A stretch of 64,000 bases of DNA from Schistosoma mansoni (GCF_000237925.1 NC_031498.1:28912963-28976962); one strand, 5' to 3'. Numbered from the stretch's first letter, positions 52,019 through 62,272 are shown. The notes: a model not told the origin generated them from the letters alone. Program-made: numbers and translations.

Positions 52019-52300
52019 TCACCTGAATAGCTCAGTGGTAACGTCTCTGACTGTGAAGCTGGGTGACACGGGATCGAATCCGTCAATGGGCATCCGTTTC
52101 CTCAAGATTACAGGTATACCTTGCTGACGAGTGCCAAGTAGAAGGAAATCCGGGTTCAGGGTTTCCTGTTGACCACCTTCAACCACCATCTTATCTCAAC
52201 ATAGTACATGCAGTGTTAAGCCACCTAGACTGGTGACCACATTGCAACTTGATCGATGGCATTCGATCAGCACTAAGAAGCACTTGACACACACATGACA
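52016..52300 (+). mobile_element. Family C hammerhead retroposon C2 with tRNA-like head
   Basis: A box AATAGCTCAGTGGTAACG (52026-52043) and B box GGGATCGAATCCG (52070-52082) are followed by the hammerhead (52118-52162), GTTTCCTGTTGACCACC and a tail including CACATTGCAACTTGATCG. The tail also occurs at 9270-9290. Confidence 0.74.
52118..52162 (+). ncRNA. Hammerhead ribozyme C2, stem II broken
   Basis: ACCTTG / CTGACGA / GTGCcaagtaGAAG / GAAAT / CCGG / GTT / CAGGGT. Stem I is six pairs, the core is intact, stem II is disrupted, and the C in GAAAC is T. Confidence 0.62.
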
Positions 52301-52437
52301 TTGATCACCATCCAGTGATCAATCAATTGAGATTGTCTAGTATTTTGAAACTATGAACCAATCTATGAACAGTAAAAAACCACAGAATCAATATCAAGGA
52401 TTCCTTGCAGATTCCTTTCTTTTAACCATTTAACATC

Positions 52438-52476
<39 letters not shown>
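52438..52476. repeat. (AAT)13 microsatellite
   Basis: Uninterrupted AAT triplet run. Confidence 0.95.
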
Positions 52477-52478
<2 letters not shown>

Positions 52479-52852
52479 ATATTCATTAGTTGTTGGTCAA
52501 TAAAATTTTATCATGAATAATTTAGTTACTAAGACATTAACCCATTTTAAAGTACAAATTTGAAAAATCAATTATTTTCAGGAAGTTTTTCTTTTCCCTT
52601 TTTTTTCTTCTTTATATTTTATCAATGATATTATGACAACTATATAAAAAATTTTTATTATCCTTGAATGATGATTACTTAACCTTGAATAACCAATGAT
52701 AATATACATATTTTTGAGTATACTTACGTATAATAAAGAATAAGAAGAGTAATACGCCCTTTATTGAAACTTATCTATAGTCTCTTTAGTTATTTATCAA
52801 GTTAAAGATTAATCAAGACGTTGAATAATAATTGTATATGTATATATATATC

Positions 52853-53742
52853 TGGTGATTGACTGGATTATGAAAACTTCGATATCTCACACGAAGCACG
52901 GTATACAATGGACAGGTCAGAATCAATTAGATGATTTCGACTCCGAAGATGACTTAGCTCTCTTATCCCATACACGCAAACAAATACAGATAAAGACAAC
53001 AAATGTAGCAACAGCTTCTGCATCAGTTGGGCCTCAACATACACAAAGGAAAAAGCAAGATTCTCAAATACAACACAGAGAACACCAACCCATTCACACT
53101 TGACGGAGAAACTCTGGAAGAAGCGAAATCATTCACATACTTGGGAAGCATCATTGATAAGCAAGGAGGATCGGATGCAGATGTGAAGACGAAGATTGGC
53201 AGAGCAAGGACAGCATTTCTACGATTGAAGAACATATGGAACTCAAAATAACTGTTGACAAGCCAACATCAAAGTGAGAATCTTCAATACGAACGTCAAA
53301 ACAGTCCTACTATATGGAGTTAAAACTTCCAGAACTACTACAATCATCGTCAAGAAGGTACAAGTATTTATAAACAGTTGTCTATGCAAAATATACAACA
53401 TTCACTGGCCGGATACCATCAATAGCAGCCGTCTGTGGAAGAGGACAAACCAGATTCCAGCTGAAGATGAAATTAGGAAAAGACGTTGGAAGTGGATAGG
53501 ACACACATTAAGTAAATCACCAAACTGCATCACGAGGCAATCGCTTACTTGGAATCCTGAAGGGAAGCAGAAAGAAGGAAGGGCAAAGAACATATTGCTT
53601 TGGGAAATAGAAGCAGATATGAAAAGGATGAATGTTAACTGGAAAGAAGTTGAAAGGATTGTCCAGGATGGGGTTAGATGGGGAATACTGTTGTTTGGCC
53701 TATGCTCCTCAACGAGGGGTAACAGGCGTAAGTAAGTAGGTA
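52853..53742 (+). mobile_element. SR2-like LINE, 5'-truncated copy
   Basis: Begins in RT domain C (DWIMKTSISHTKHGIQWTG) and runs to GGGGTAACAGGCGTAAGTAAG. Frames at 52855-53103, 53027-53251 and 53274-53735 together cover the RT end. The longest reads [14 protein letters not shown] to [10 protein letters not shown]. The catalytic box reads SEDD. At least two frame breaks. Confidence 0.87.
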
Positions 53743-54107
53743 ATATATATATCGTTCAAGGACATAAACTTTTGTTACATTTCAACTACATTCCCTAGAT
53801 ACTATTAATTTTGTTGTTAACTACTAAAGGAAACACTGATTATAACAGAGTTAAGTATTGTAATTATGTTATCTATAGTCGAAATAAATTTCTAGTTTAT
53901 GTCATAGAATGATCTTAATTAGATAACCATTAGAAGCTAGAATACATTGAATGATTATTTTGCCTCAGTATAAAACTCCTCAGTAGAATACATTAACAAC
54001 TCTACTAAAGAGCTAATTAAAATAATTTTGATGTCAAGAGTTGAAAGTTAAACCTTTAGACTAATGAGTAGATATCTATGTTTAAATTAAATCAATTCGT
54101 GATATTG

Positions 54108-54705
54108 TATCAGTCAGTCATCTACAACGTAGAACCGCCCCCAAATGCCCTGGTACGGCCGAGAGTGGGGACAGTCCACTCTCCCTCTCCAAATGCTCTC
54201 ACATGGCCACGCGAATATACAACCTCTGCCAGGGAAGTCCTACTAACTGCCTCCTCGTGGCACCGGTGTTGTTTACGAAATTGAGAGGACGAAAAGTGAA
54301 TGTCCGGTGCTTTAACCGGGTTGGTGGATACGGCGAGTCCACCTAGGGGAGTTGGAAAATCCTGATTCCAAACCAATGGTGTACATGGGCTCCAGTATCC
54401 TGAAGGAACAAATGGCGTATGAACCTGCTGTTGGTCACCGGCTACCATGGGACTGCATCTCCTTACGATGCTCCACTGCCTTGTGGATCAGACCTTAGGT
54501 CAAAGGCTCTGGGTGTGGCCCCTTAAGAAAACCACCTGTTTCAGTCTGGGCACCTGGGCAGTATCACAGCCCTCACACAAATCAAATGAGATTTGTGCGG
54601 CGCATATGTATCTGGTGCTTCCTTGTACCAATATTTATGTGTTTAAATAAATAAACGTAGGACCAGGCACATATATGCCTCGGTCCAAGTTGCCATACCA
54701 TGATA
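54108..54705 (-). mobile_element. Perere-3-like LINE 3' terminus interrupted by SINE copy 5
   Basis: Reverse-strand terminus: CAGTCAGTCATCTACAACGT on the left of the SINE and ACGTAGGACCAGGCACATAT plus GGTCCAAGTTGCCATACC on the right. This gives a relative date: the LINE end is older than the SINE. Confidence 0.72.
54137..54653 (+). mobile_element. AAAT-tailed SINE-like element, copy 5, nested in a LINE end
   Basis: Full-length copy flanked by AACGTAGAACC (54126-54136) and AACGTAGGACC (54654-54664). The flanks together form a minus-strand Perere-3-like 3' terminus, so the SINE jumped into an older LINE tail. It is very close in sequence to copy 4. Confidence 0.85.
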
Positions 54706-55561
54706 TTGTATACTCATCTTTCAATGATTTTATTTGGTAAATACTTTGAATCCAATGTAGATCCAATCCAATTTTCCACACCACAGTACTAGAAAGAAAA
54801 AGATTACTACTATACACACACACACACGATCTTTTATTGTTGTTGACAGTAGAATGTAACGTTAGCTTTTCATTTAACTTATAACTTGCCATCTTAGTTC
54901 AGTAAAATTATAATTGTAAACAATGAATAACTTGATAACTTTAAGTGTATAACCGTTACTTAACAAGCAAGGTTCTTCAATGACTAACTGTTATCGATAC
55001 TAATATAAGGAATAAATCAATAATGACAACCTTCAAGGCACTACTGTCGATTTAATATATTTCGCTACTTGTAAGTAGTGTAATTTTGTTTAGATGTTTT
55101 CATTTCATGCTCTGATTATTTCATCTGTTTTACTGCATAAAAAATGTATATTAATACATTAAGTTTGAATTACGGTCATGTAAAATGAGCAACATCAATC
55201 ACAACAATATGCATATATGTGTAGTATGTTTCATGTTGTGTGTGTTTACTTGAGAATTTAGGCTTGTAAAATACTGAAACCTTAGTAGATTAACTGTTGA
55301 ACACAAATTGTCTCGCGGTAAGCATACAGATTTTTTTTATGGAGTTTTGTTCTCTGAGTTGAATGGTTTCGTCGTGGAGCTTACATCGTTCTTCTGAACG
55401 ACATCATCAGAACAAACTTAGGGTTTTTCTTATTTAAGTTGTTGAAAGTTGGTGAAGAAATCTCAGATCAATAGAATAAGGCATTTTTGTATGATGCCGT
55501 ATTTAATTATGGAGTTGTCAAGATGCTGAGAATGATAGGAGTATACTAGTTATGACAATAA

Positions 55562-55690
55562 CCATTCGAATCTCACGAGGCGGGATCGTGGATGCGCACT
55601 GTTGAGGAGTCCGACAATAGGACGAAACGGCCGTCCAGTGCTTCTAGGTTTTCCATGGTGGTCTAGCTTCAATTGACTCATGATTTCAAC
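55562..55690 (+). mobile_element. Family B hammerhead retroposon B4 (3' half)
   Basis: Starts at the B box (TTCGAATCTCACGAGGCGGG), continues through the hammerhead and ends in the terminal arm CCATGGTGGTCTAGCTTCAA...TTTCAACTAT. The 5' half is missing. Confidence 0.74.
55596..55641 (+). ncRNA. Hammerhead ribozyme B4, single core change
   Basis: GCACTG / TTGAGGA / GTCCgacaataGGAC / GAAAC / GGCC / GTC / CAGTGC. All stems and GTC are perfect. Only the first core base is T instead of C; that C pairs with the core G in active hammerheads, so activity is doubtful. Confidence 0.74.
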
Positions 55691-55724
55691 TATGAAAAAT
55701 AACCGTTTTACTCAATGCCAAATG

Positions 55725-56058
55725 TTTTTGATGGAGTTTTGTTCTCTGAACTGGATGGTTTGGTTGTGGAGCTTTCATCGTCCTCGTGAACGACATCATC
55801 AGAACAAACTTCGATTAGAAGTGAAGTGTTTGAATTTCTCTACATGTGGTTCACAGCTAGTTCTGTACACCTCGATGTTGATTGGTTCTTGTTGACCTTG
55901 ACATCGAGGTGAACAAGACAAGCTGTGAACCACATGTGTATAAATTCAAACACTTCACTTCTACCCGAAGTTTGTTCTGATGATGTCATTCAAGAGGATG
56001 ATGAAAGCTCCATGACCAAACATTCGAGTTCAGAGAACAAAACTCCATCAAAATCATC
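55725..56058. repeat. Large inverted repeat (fold-back unit)
   Basis: Left arm 55725-55880 (TTTTGATGGAGTTTTGTTCT ... ACACCTCGATGTTGATTGG) and right arm 55905-56058, inverted, about 150 bp each with a short spacer. A further left-arm copy lies at 55330-55425. On the minus strand the right arm is the end of an open frame (56214-55990) containing WWRRFVTQVDDFDGVLFSEL. Confidence 0.75.
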
Positions 56059-56224
56059 CACCTGAGTTACAAATCTTCTCCACCATACCAAATGTTTAGG
56101 TACAACAAAATCATTTTCACCACAAAATATCTTGTAAACAAAACTTTCTCCCTTATGGTCATTTAACTTAATGAAAACATTAACAACCTTTTCCCGCCAC
56201 TCACCATTATCCACAAAATCTTCC

Positions 56225-56917
56225 GGTCATATCTATCATTACAATAGTTTTTTTTTGTTTTATCAAAATTTACTTAACCCATAAAAAATTCAAAGTCATC
56301 GCCGTTCCATCCCCTACAAGTTAAACAAAGAGAAAAAATATACCGACCCCAGCGCTATTCATTTTGATTGTAAAATAATGGATTAAAACAAATCCAAAAT
56401 AGGAAAATTTCATTACAACATATAAGCAGTTGGGCGGGCCTTTTCTGATTTATTGTTATGATTGAATAGACTGCAGTTTAGTTGATATAACGACGTAGAA
56501 TCTTCATCAAAGTAGAATAAATTCAAGTTGTTAGACTCCACCATCACATGAATAAGCAAAAGAAGAAATCAGTCAAAGGAAATCTGTAGAGTTTGTAATG
56601 TGATTTGAATAACTGAATGTGTAAGTTACTGAATTATGTGGATAAAATTGTTGAGGATGTTAAATCCTCAGAACTCACTTGATAAATGACTTATTTTTGT
56701 AATTTTATTTTGGAAGTTTGAATGTCGCTGTTTTCGCGCCAAAAGCGCTTTCTTCACCTCCGAGTCGTATTTCCTACTTGGAGAAATCTTAAATGCTATC
56801 GGTTCGTTGTATCATTTAGTGTCCTATTTTGTAACGCTTTCCCAGGGACAATTTTTCGCTGTATATATGTGTTTAATTTCTTCGTGTTGCGATTTCTTGT
56901 GCTTCTGGAGGCTTACG

Positions 56918-56965
<48 letters not shown>

Positions 56966-57564
56966 CCCACTTCCAACTTGGACTTCTCACTCTAGTTAGC
57001 GGGTCTGGGACGCGTCAGAATAGCTAGCTTACTGGTCTCTGGTCATAAGTCTTTGTTCCGTTCGCAGACTAAGTGAACTCGTAACGGCTTCAGATATAAC
57101 AAAAATCAACAGGAGTTATAATTAGTAACTAAAATCGATAGTCATTAACTAAATGAGTGTACCTCATACTTAAATGAGGTTTCCTTTAATACAATGTTAA
57201 TACAGATAGTATTGTAATTTATACCAGATTGGCTTAAAATTCTCAAAGTGGAATTCAGTCACTAATTTGAATATCATATTTAACTTCCTAGATTTCCATT
57301 TGTTGGTTTCATTATAGTTGCTATGTGATTTGAAGATATTCCATTGCTTTCAGATAACCTAAAAGCATCTGTTTCACAATATCGGATTATTAATAACTGA
57401 CATATCTCACAATGACTTGACCATAAGAGAATATCCCCGATTGACAAAAAACATTATAAAACCCAGTCTGGATAAGTGACATTATGGATTTTATTTACAA
57501 ACATATCACAAGGAATTTATTTCAACAGTGATTTGATCGACCATACTACTTATATACTACTCAT
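56225..57564. other. Intronic or intergenic, microsatellite only
   Basis: Apart from the AT repeat at 56920-56963 nothing is recognised. If the two membrane-protein exons belong together, this is part of their 8.9-kb intron. Confidence 0.45.
56920..56963. repeat. (AT)22 microsatellite
   Basis: Uninterrupted AT dinucleotide run. It translates to the meaningless IYIYIY frame. Confidence 0.95.
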
Positions 57565-57880
57565 TATATTCAACCCCACAAGGAGGTGTGGGATTGGAAA
57601 AATGCACACCCCGCCTTATCCCACGGATATCCGTCTCCGGTGGTAAGGTCCCAACAAGTACGGAGCTAACACAAAAACTACCCACAAAAAGGTCATGTGT
57701 GAACGACCTCAAGCAGTTGTCCCTTGGGCACTGCGGTCACGCTCTCAGGTCATTAAGACCACTTCTAACCCGATTTCATTTTCAGCTACATCTAGAAGTA
57801 CCCTTCCATGGTGTGGGCAACCGGGAAGTGATAACTTCACTCCTACCTCTAACAGCACTCAAGATCACTGTATTCATATT
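57565..57880 (+). repeat. Unclassified interspersed repeat, copy 2
   Basis: The better preserved copy. It begins AACCCCACAAGGAGGTGTGG and includes ACTACCCACAAAAAGGTC, TTGGGCACTGCGGTCACG and AGTACCCTTCCATGGTGTGG. The forward frame 57588-57884 is open but shows no recognised domain. Confidence 0.55.
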
Positions 57881-58881
57881 CTAATAATTATTTTGAAAAG
57901 CCACCAAAATACATATGATCAATAAATCTATCTAATAAAACGGACTACAGTTGATGTCCAGTACCTGAAAAATTTATTTTCAACATGAAGTTTACTTGAT
58001 CACTTCAGAGAAAATAGATTTGTAATTTTTATCGATGGTTTTTCGAAATGGTATAAAGTCTGTAGTCAATTTGGGTTTCCATAGACTACTGTTTCCTCTT
58101 ATTGAACTAATATTAACTTTGAGTAGTTCCATAAAGTGCTGAAGAGAAAATGAAATCAAACATTGTGCTTGTACCAATCTACGTCTAATTGACTGTATAA
58201 AAACATTTTATCAACACGATGATAAATAGCCACCCAGAAGAAAGGGAAGAGGTTAATAATGAAAGTTATAGGACATTAACTCATTGAGCTATAGTACACA
58301 AGTTATCACTTGAAAGGAATATGTTTCTACGGATCAGAGAAATTGATTTTTTAAATCAAATAAGATGGGAATGAAGGAGCTAATGTGTAAAAAACAATAG
58401 GGTGTTAAGTTCAAATACATCAGGGCTGATGATAGATTTTGAGTGCAACAATTTCGGCATTGGAAACAATATGGAGATTCGAAACAGTGAAATCTAAAAC
58501 AACTTTATCACCTATGAGGTGGAAGTCAGAAAAATTATGTTACTGGGTTACAAGATTTCCATCAAAAGGGGTAGGGGTCAAAACGATCTTATCAAATAAA
58601 CGTAGAGAACATACTATCGGAAATACTTTTGTGAAGAATAAGTTAATAGATCAACAGAAAGATATAAAAATATCTCAATCATCTTAATATAAAACCTTCC
58701 AATCAAATAATAGATTTAAGATAGAAATCAAACATGTGACCCTCTTATTCATAGTTATTTGACTTTTATATATTCTTGACCTTATAAATATCAGTAAACT
58801 ACTTGAATACAATGAGTTGATTAACTTGCCAGTAGTATAATCAATCCAACTAAGGACCAAATCAAAATATCATGAGAAATA

Positions 58882-59277
58882 CACTTGTTATTGTTTGTAT
58901 GAATCTTCCCATTGATTTTTAGGACTGCAACTGGTCAGTCTCTTATTGGCATATGTGCATACTGTGCGTATTGCCCCGATATTGACTTAAGTCACAAGCA
59001 TTATAAGCAAAGATGGATAGTGGCTAACAGTGGAATCCAGTTTGACGCGCGTTTCGTTCTATTTGGGACTCGTCAACTGGATGTACCTGCATCTCAGAGT
59101 TGATGTTTACTGTGTGACTCGAACTCAGTACCTTTCTCTTTAAACGCCATCGCGTTATCCACTCAGCTACCGAGTCCTGATAGCCACTTGCTTGTGCAAT
59201 GGGGTAAAGTTTGAATTCACTTAGTATTGTTTGTTTGAATATTCCCATTGATTTTTAGGACTAAAATTGATCAGTCT
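58882..59277 (-). mobile_element. Family A hammerhead retroposon A5, between direct terminal repeats
   Basis: Minus-strand copy with B box (GAGTTCGAGTCAC), A box (GTAGCTGAGTGGATAACG) and hammerhead. The same arm sequence (TTGTTTGTATGAATCTTCCC / TTGTTTGTTTGAATATTCCC) occurs at both ends in the same orientation (58884-58950 and 59218-59275). A fold-back fragment of another family abuts at 59278. Confidence 0.76.
59034..59091 (-). ncRNA. Hammerhead ribozyme A5, inactive-looking
   Basis: On the minus strand: ATCCAG, TTGACGA (first core base changed), stem II GTCC/GAAC, GAAAC, GCGC, GTC, then three extra bases before CTGGAT. The insertion breaks stem I register at the cleavage site. Confidence 0.65.
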
Positions 59278-59540
59278 TCGGGTAGAAGTGAAGTATTCGA
59301 ATTTCTCCACATGTGGTTCACAGCTTGTTCTGTACACCTCGATGTTGATTGGTTCAACAAGAACAAGGACAAGCTGTGAACCACATGTGTATAAATTCAA
59401 ACACTTCACTTCTACCGGAAGTTTGTGCTGATGATGTCGTTCAGGAGGACGATGAAAGCTCTACAACCAAATCATCCAGCTCAGAGAACAAACCTCCATC
59501 AAAATCATCCACCTGAGCTACAAATCTTCTCCACCATGAA
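59278..59540. repeat. Second copy of the fold-back unit, truncated
   Basis: Arms 59278-59345 and 59358-59420 (AGAAGTGAAGT...ACATGTGGTTCACAGCTTG inverted), followed by the rest of one arm to 59520. Read in reverse it again ends in the WWRRF(V)AQVDDFDGG-like stretch. It abuts hammerhead retroposon A5. Confidence 0.72.
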
Positions 59541-59658
59541 AGTGATTTATTAACTTGTTATATATCAGTTCTGATAATTGTCAATTAATGATTGATTAGT
59601 TCTAAATGAATGTTTTCTACCTTTATTATTATTATTTTTAAAGTTCTTAGTCTTCTAG

Positions 59659-59733
59659 TCATTGGTGCTGTACGTTTTGTACCAGTTGGATTTTGTACAT
59701 ATATATTTGGTTATACAATATCTGCCTATTCAT
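59659..59733 (+). CDS. Second exon of the unidentified membrane protein
   Basis: Starting after the second of two AGs (ttcttag tcttctag), the frame supplied by the previous exon reads VIGAVRFVPVGFCTYIFGYT and ISAYS, then the donor CAT|gtaagt. Using the first AG would give an in-frame stop, so the second is chosen. The segment is hydrophobic with one Arg, like a transmembrane helix entering a PAP2 core. The gene must continue beyond the window, because no further exon was recognised. Confidence 0.5.
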
Positions 59734-59857
59734 GTAAGTTATCAAAGTGTTCAATATAATACAATGACATTGTTTGTTTGTTTTAAAAAAGAAGGTTTAT
59801 ATTATTGTGGTGAAAAAATCTATTTATGGATTCATTCACCCTCTCATGGACTTCTTG

Positions 59858-59955
59858 TGGATGAACACTACTAAGGAGTCCCACAATAGGATGGAATGGC
59901 TTTCCAGTGCTTCGAGGCTTTCTATGGTGGTCTAGCTTCAATTGACTCATATATA
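59858..59955 (+). mobile_element. Family B 3' end fragment, decayed
   Basis: The GATGAACACTACTAAGGAGT hammerhead remnant (stem II and GAAA degraded) is followed by the terminal arm TATGGTGGTCTAGCTTCAAT. It is too decayed to fold. Confidence 0.6.
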
Positions 59956-60000
59956 ATTTATTTTCGGAATAGGGGTTTGTGGGGATTGTAGTAATTTTTA

Positions 60001-60383
60001 ATAGTTGAATTTATGAGTCGATTAAAGCTAGATCTTCATGGTAAACTTGGAAGCACTAGATGGCAGTTTTGTCTGAGTATGCGATCATTGGAGTTCAATT
60101 GTATCTGTTGTCAAGGCAGTTACTCAGTGAAGACAATAGCGGAAGGTGGAACAATATCGTGGATTGGTTGAAGTAAGACATTAACACCGTCGGATACAGT
60201 CTTAATAGTCTAGAGGTTAAGCATTCGCCCTCGAGACCAGTGAGTCCTGGGTTCGAATCCCGTGGGCCGGGTAGTGAATACGCATTACTGATGAGTCTCG
60301 TACTAGGACAAAACGATCGTTCAGTGTTTCCAAGTTTTCCATGGTGGTCTATCTTGATTTGACTCATGAATTCAACTATTAAA
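60001..60383 (+). mobile_element. Family B hammerhead retroposon B6, full length with terminal inverted repeats
   Basis: Begins AATAGTTGAATTTATGAGTC and ends GACTCATGAATTCAACTATT, inverted arms of about 60 bp. Between them lie a second, collapsed hammerhead remnant in inverse orientation near 60055-60090, the family middle (GGAGTTCAATTGTATCTG; CTCAGTGAAGACAATAGC), a tRNA-like head (TAGTCTAGAGGTTAAGC; B box GGGTTCGAATCCC, about 60250-60262) and a hammerhead at 60282-60326. Same architecture as B2. Confidence 0.8.
60282..60326 (+). ncRNA. Hammerhead ribozyme B6, G12 lost
   Basis: GCATTA / CTGATGA / GTCTcgtactaGGAC / AAAAC / GATC / GTT / CAGTGT. The first core block is perfect, but GAAA reads AAAA. 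The missing G is the general base of hammerhead catalysis, so it should be dead. Stem I has two wobbles and one mismatch. Confidence 0.68.
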
Positions 60384-60725
60384 TGACAATACTTATTTCC
60401 AATTTACAACTTTCACAATATTCATTTCGTTACAACCAATAATCATTTATAAGGTGTAATAGTTAATAAAATAAGTTTTGTTGCTGTTGTTGTTGATGTT
60501 ACTATAAGCTGTATTGATTTGATACATTCAATGCCTACTATACTGTTAATAGTTATTACTATGAAATTATACTGATAAACTAAGACATTATCTTCTTTCT
60601 ATACAGAATTATAATGAGTAGAAATGTATATTAAAAAAGAATTACATTCTAATATGTAACAATTAGACAGCGTACAAATACAAAGTTATTTACAAGGAAA
60701 GGGGTATGGAGAACAGATAAGACAA

Positions 60726-60765
60726 AGAAAGAGAAAGAGAGAGAGGGGGGGAGAGAGGGAGGAAC
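60726..60765. repeat. GA-rich purine tract
   Basis: Imperfect (GA)n with a run of seven G, all purines on the plus strand. Confidence 0.85.
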
Positions 60766-60980
60766 GTATGCACAGAAAGTGATGTCACTAGGATTCTAGT
60801 TGATAGGTTTTGTCTTGTTTCTGTTTTTGTTTCTTTTTTTTTCAATTTGTCGGCAATAAAAATGAGAGTTAACATCAAAGGGGAAAAATACATAGATATT
60901 ATGCTTAATTAAACTTGTTTTTTTTTTCTAATAAAACTAATATAATTAAAGTGTTTAGTCTAAGGAAAATAACAGACATT

Positions 60981-61896
60981 TGCAAAATAACAATCAATGG
61001 ACTCAATCTTGACCATTTCTTCTGTAAATATGAGTCCAAATTCTCTGATTTCATTGTTCATGCATTTTCATATCGATTGAGCTTCGTTTCTGTTCTTTCG
61101 TTGTTGGTCTTCTGCCAAAATACATTATATGTCTGACCATCACCATATACTACTTATGAGGATATAAGTAGACCACACCACATTCGTCCCCCCTTTAAAG
61201 CATTCGTTCATGCGGTGGTTCTGCTCGCCATACGACTTTCTTCTTTCGCTGCAGTCTGTGCCAAAATCTCCATCAGAATGTTGAGTCTGCGTCGCGCTGA
61301 CCTCCATAGCTCCGTCGACCTGCCAGGGCACCAACATCCGACATCCACCCGACACCTGGGACGTTCAATACCCACACTCCACCGGCCTGCTGAGCCATCT
61401 ACATCTGATGTCCTCCCAGTAGTCGCACTTCTCAATGCTCCTCTCCGTCGATAGCTCCTGCTACAGCCAATGCTGCCTTGCTAGAACACTCCACTCGACG
61501 TCACTTCTCCTCACCAGACTGCCCTAACTAGCACCTCAACTCCAAACCCACAGCGGCATCCGCAGAACAGCACCCTTACTCGTCCTGGTTGGCAGTGACA
61601 CCAAATCTAGTGAATAAGAACACGGGTGGGGACAATCGAATGTATTTAAGCACAAATTACAAACTATCTCACTAAATTCTGATAACCATACAGTAAACGG
61701 TTAATTTGTATAATAACAATCAATCGACTCAATCTTGACCATTCTTTCTTTAAATATCAAATCATCTCTGATTTGATTGTTTATGCATTTTCATATCGAT
61801 TGCACTTCGTTCTTGTTCTTTGCTTATCGATCTTCTGCTAAAATACATTCTATGTCTGACCATCATCATATGTGAATATAAGTAGCCCACACCACA
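60981..61896 (-). mobile_element. Short two-LTR element, fossil or non-autonomous
   Basis: Two direct copies of about 200 and 190 bp (60981-61182 and 61707-61896; shared AACAATCAATNGACTCAATC) surround about 520 bp of relatively GC-rich sequence. Read on the minus strand the LTR starts TGTGGTGTGG and is preceded by a purine tract AAAGGGGGGACGAA (61183-61196), the usual place of a polypurine primer. No pol domain is present. The LTRs differ at many sites, so it is old. Family unknown. Confidence 0.62.
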
Positions 61897-62077
61897 ATTG
61901 AGGTATTTGTAAAATACATAAATGAATATACTGTTGATAATTAGCGAGTAAATAATACTGTCTGAGTGAATAGCAGGCATACTTGGAAAATAGGCTTAAC
62001 AAGTTAATTTTTGATTAGTTGAATATTCATTCAATTCTCAGTATGGACAACAACATGGATTTAGGTACATCTTCTCA

Positions 62078-62272
62078 AGCTCCCAAAATGCCTTAGAATG
62101 ATCAAAAGTGAAATCACAAATGGTGGATATCCAGCACTTTAGTCGGTTTGGTATATACAGAAAGTTTATCCAGGATAGTTGGGAAACCCTGATACCAAAC
62201 CATTAGTGTACATGGGCTCCAGAACAAATGACATAGTGTGTATAAATCGATTATCGGTTACTGCTTATCGGC
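62078..62272 (+). mobile_element. Decayed, internally deleted AAAT-family SINE fragment
   Basis: It begins GCTCCCAAAATGCC, like the family start, then jumps to the AGTGAA...CAGCACTTTA region and continues through AAACCCTGATACCAAACC and GTACATGGGCTCCAG to about 62272. There the Perere-3-like RT frame begins. Divergence is clearly higher than in copies 1-5. Confidence 0.6.

Noticed and set aside
52020-52085. Possible genuine tRNA genes at 52020, 50335, 60190 and the reverse of 49100
   Set aside because: A and B boxes are present, but acceptor and anticodon stems do not pair, and each is followed by a hammerhead, so they are SINE heads.
52438-52476. CRISPR-like or satellite array
   Set aside because: The run is a simple AAT microsatellite, and nothing in the window has repeat-spacer structure.
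56722-57027. Frames containing repeated Ile-Tyr
   Set aside because: They are a translation of the AT microsatellite.
61140-61454. Several overlapping frames in the GC-rich interior of the short LTR element
   Set aside because: Frames are open on both strands because of base composition, and no gag, protease or pol motif was recognised.
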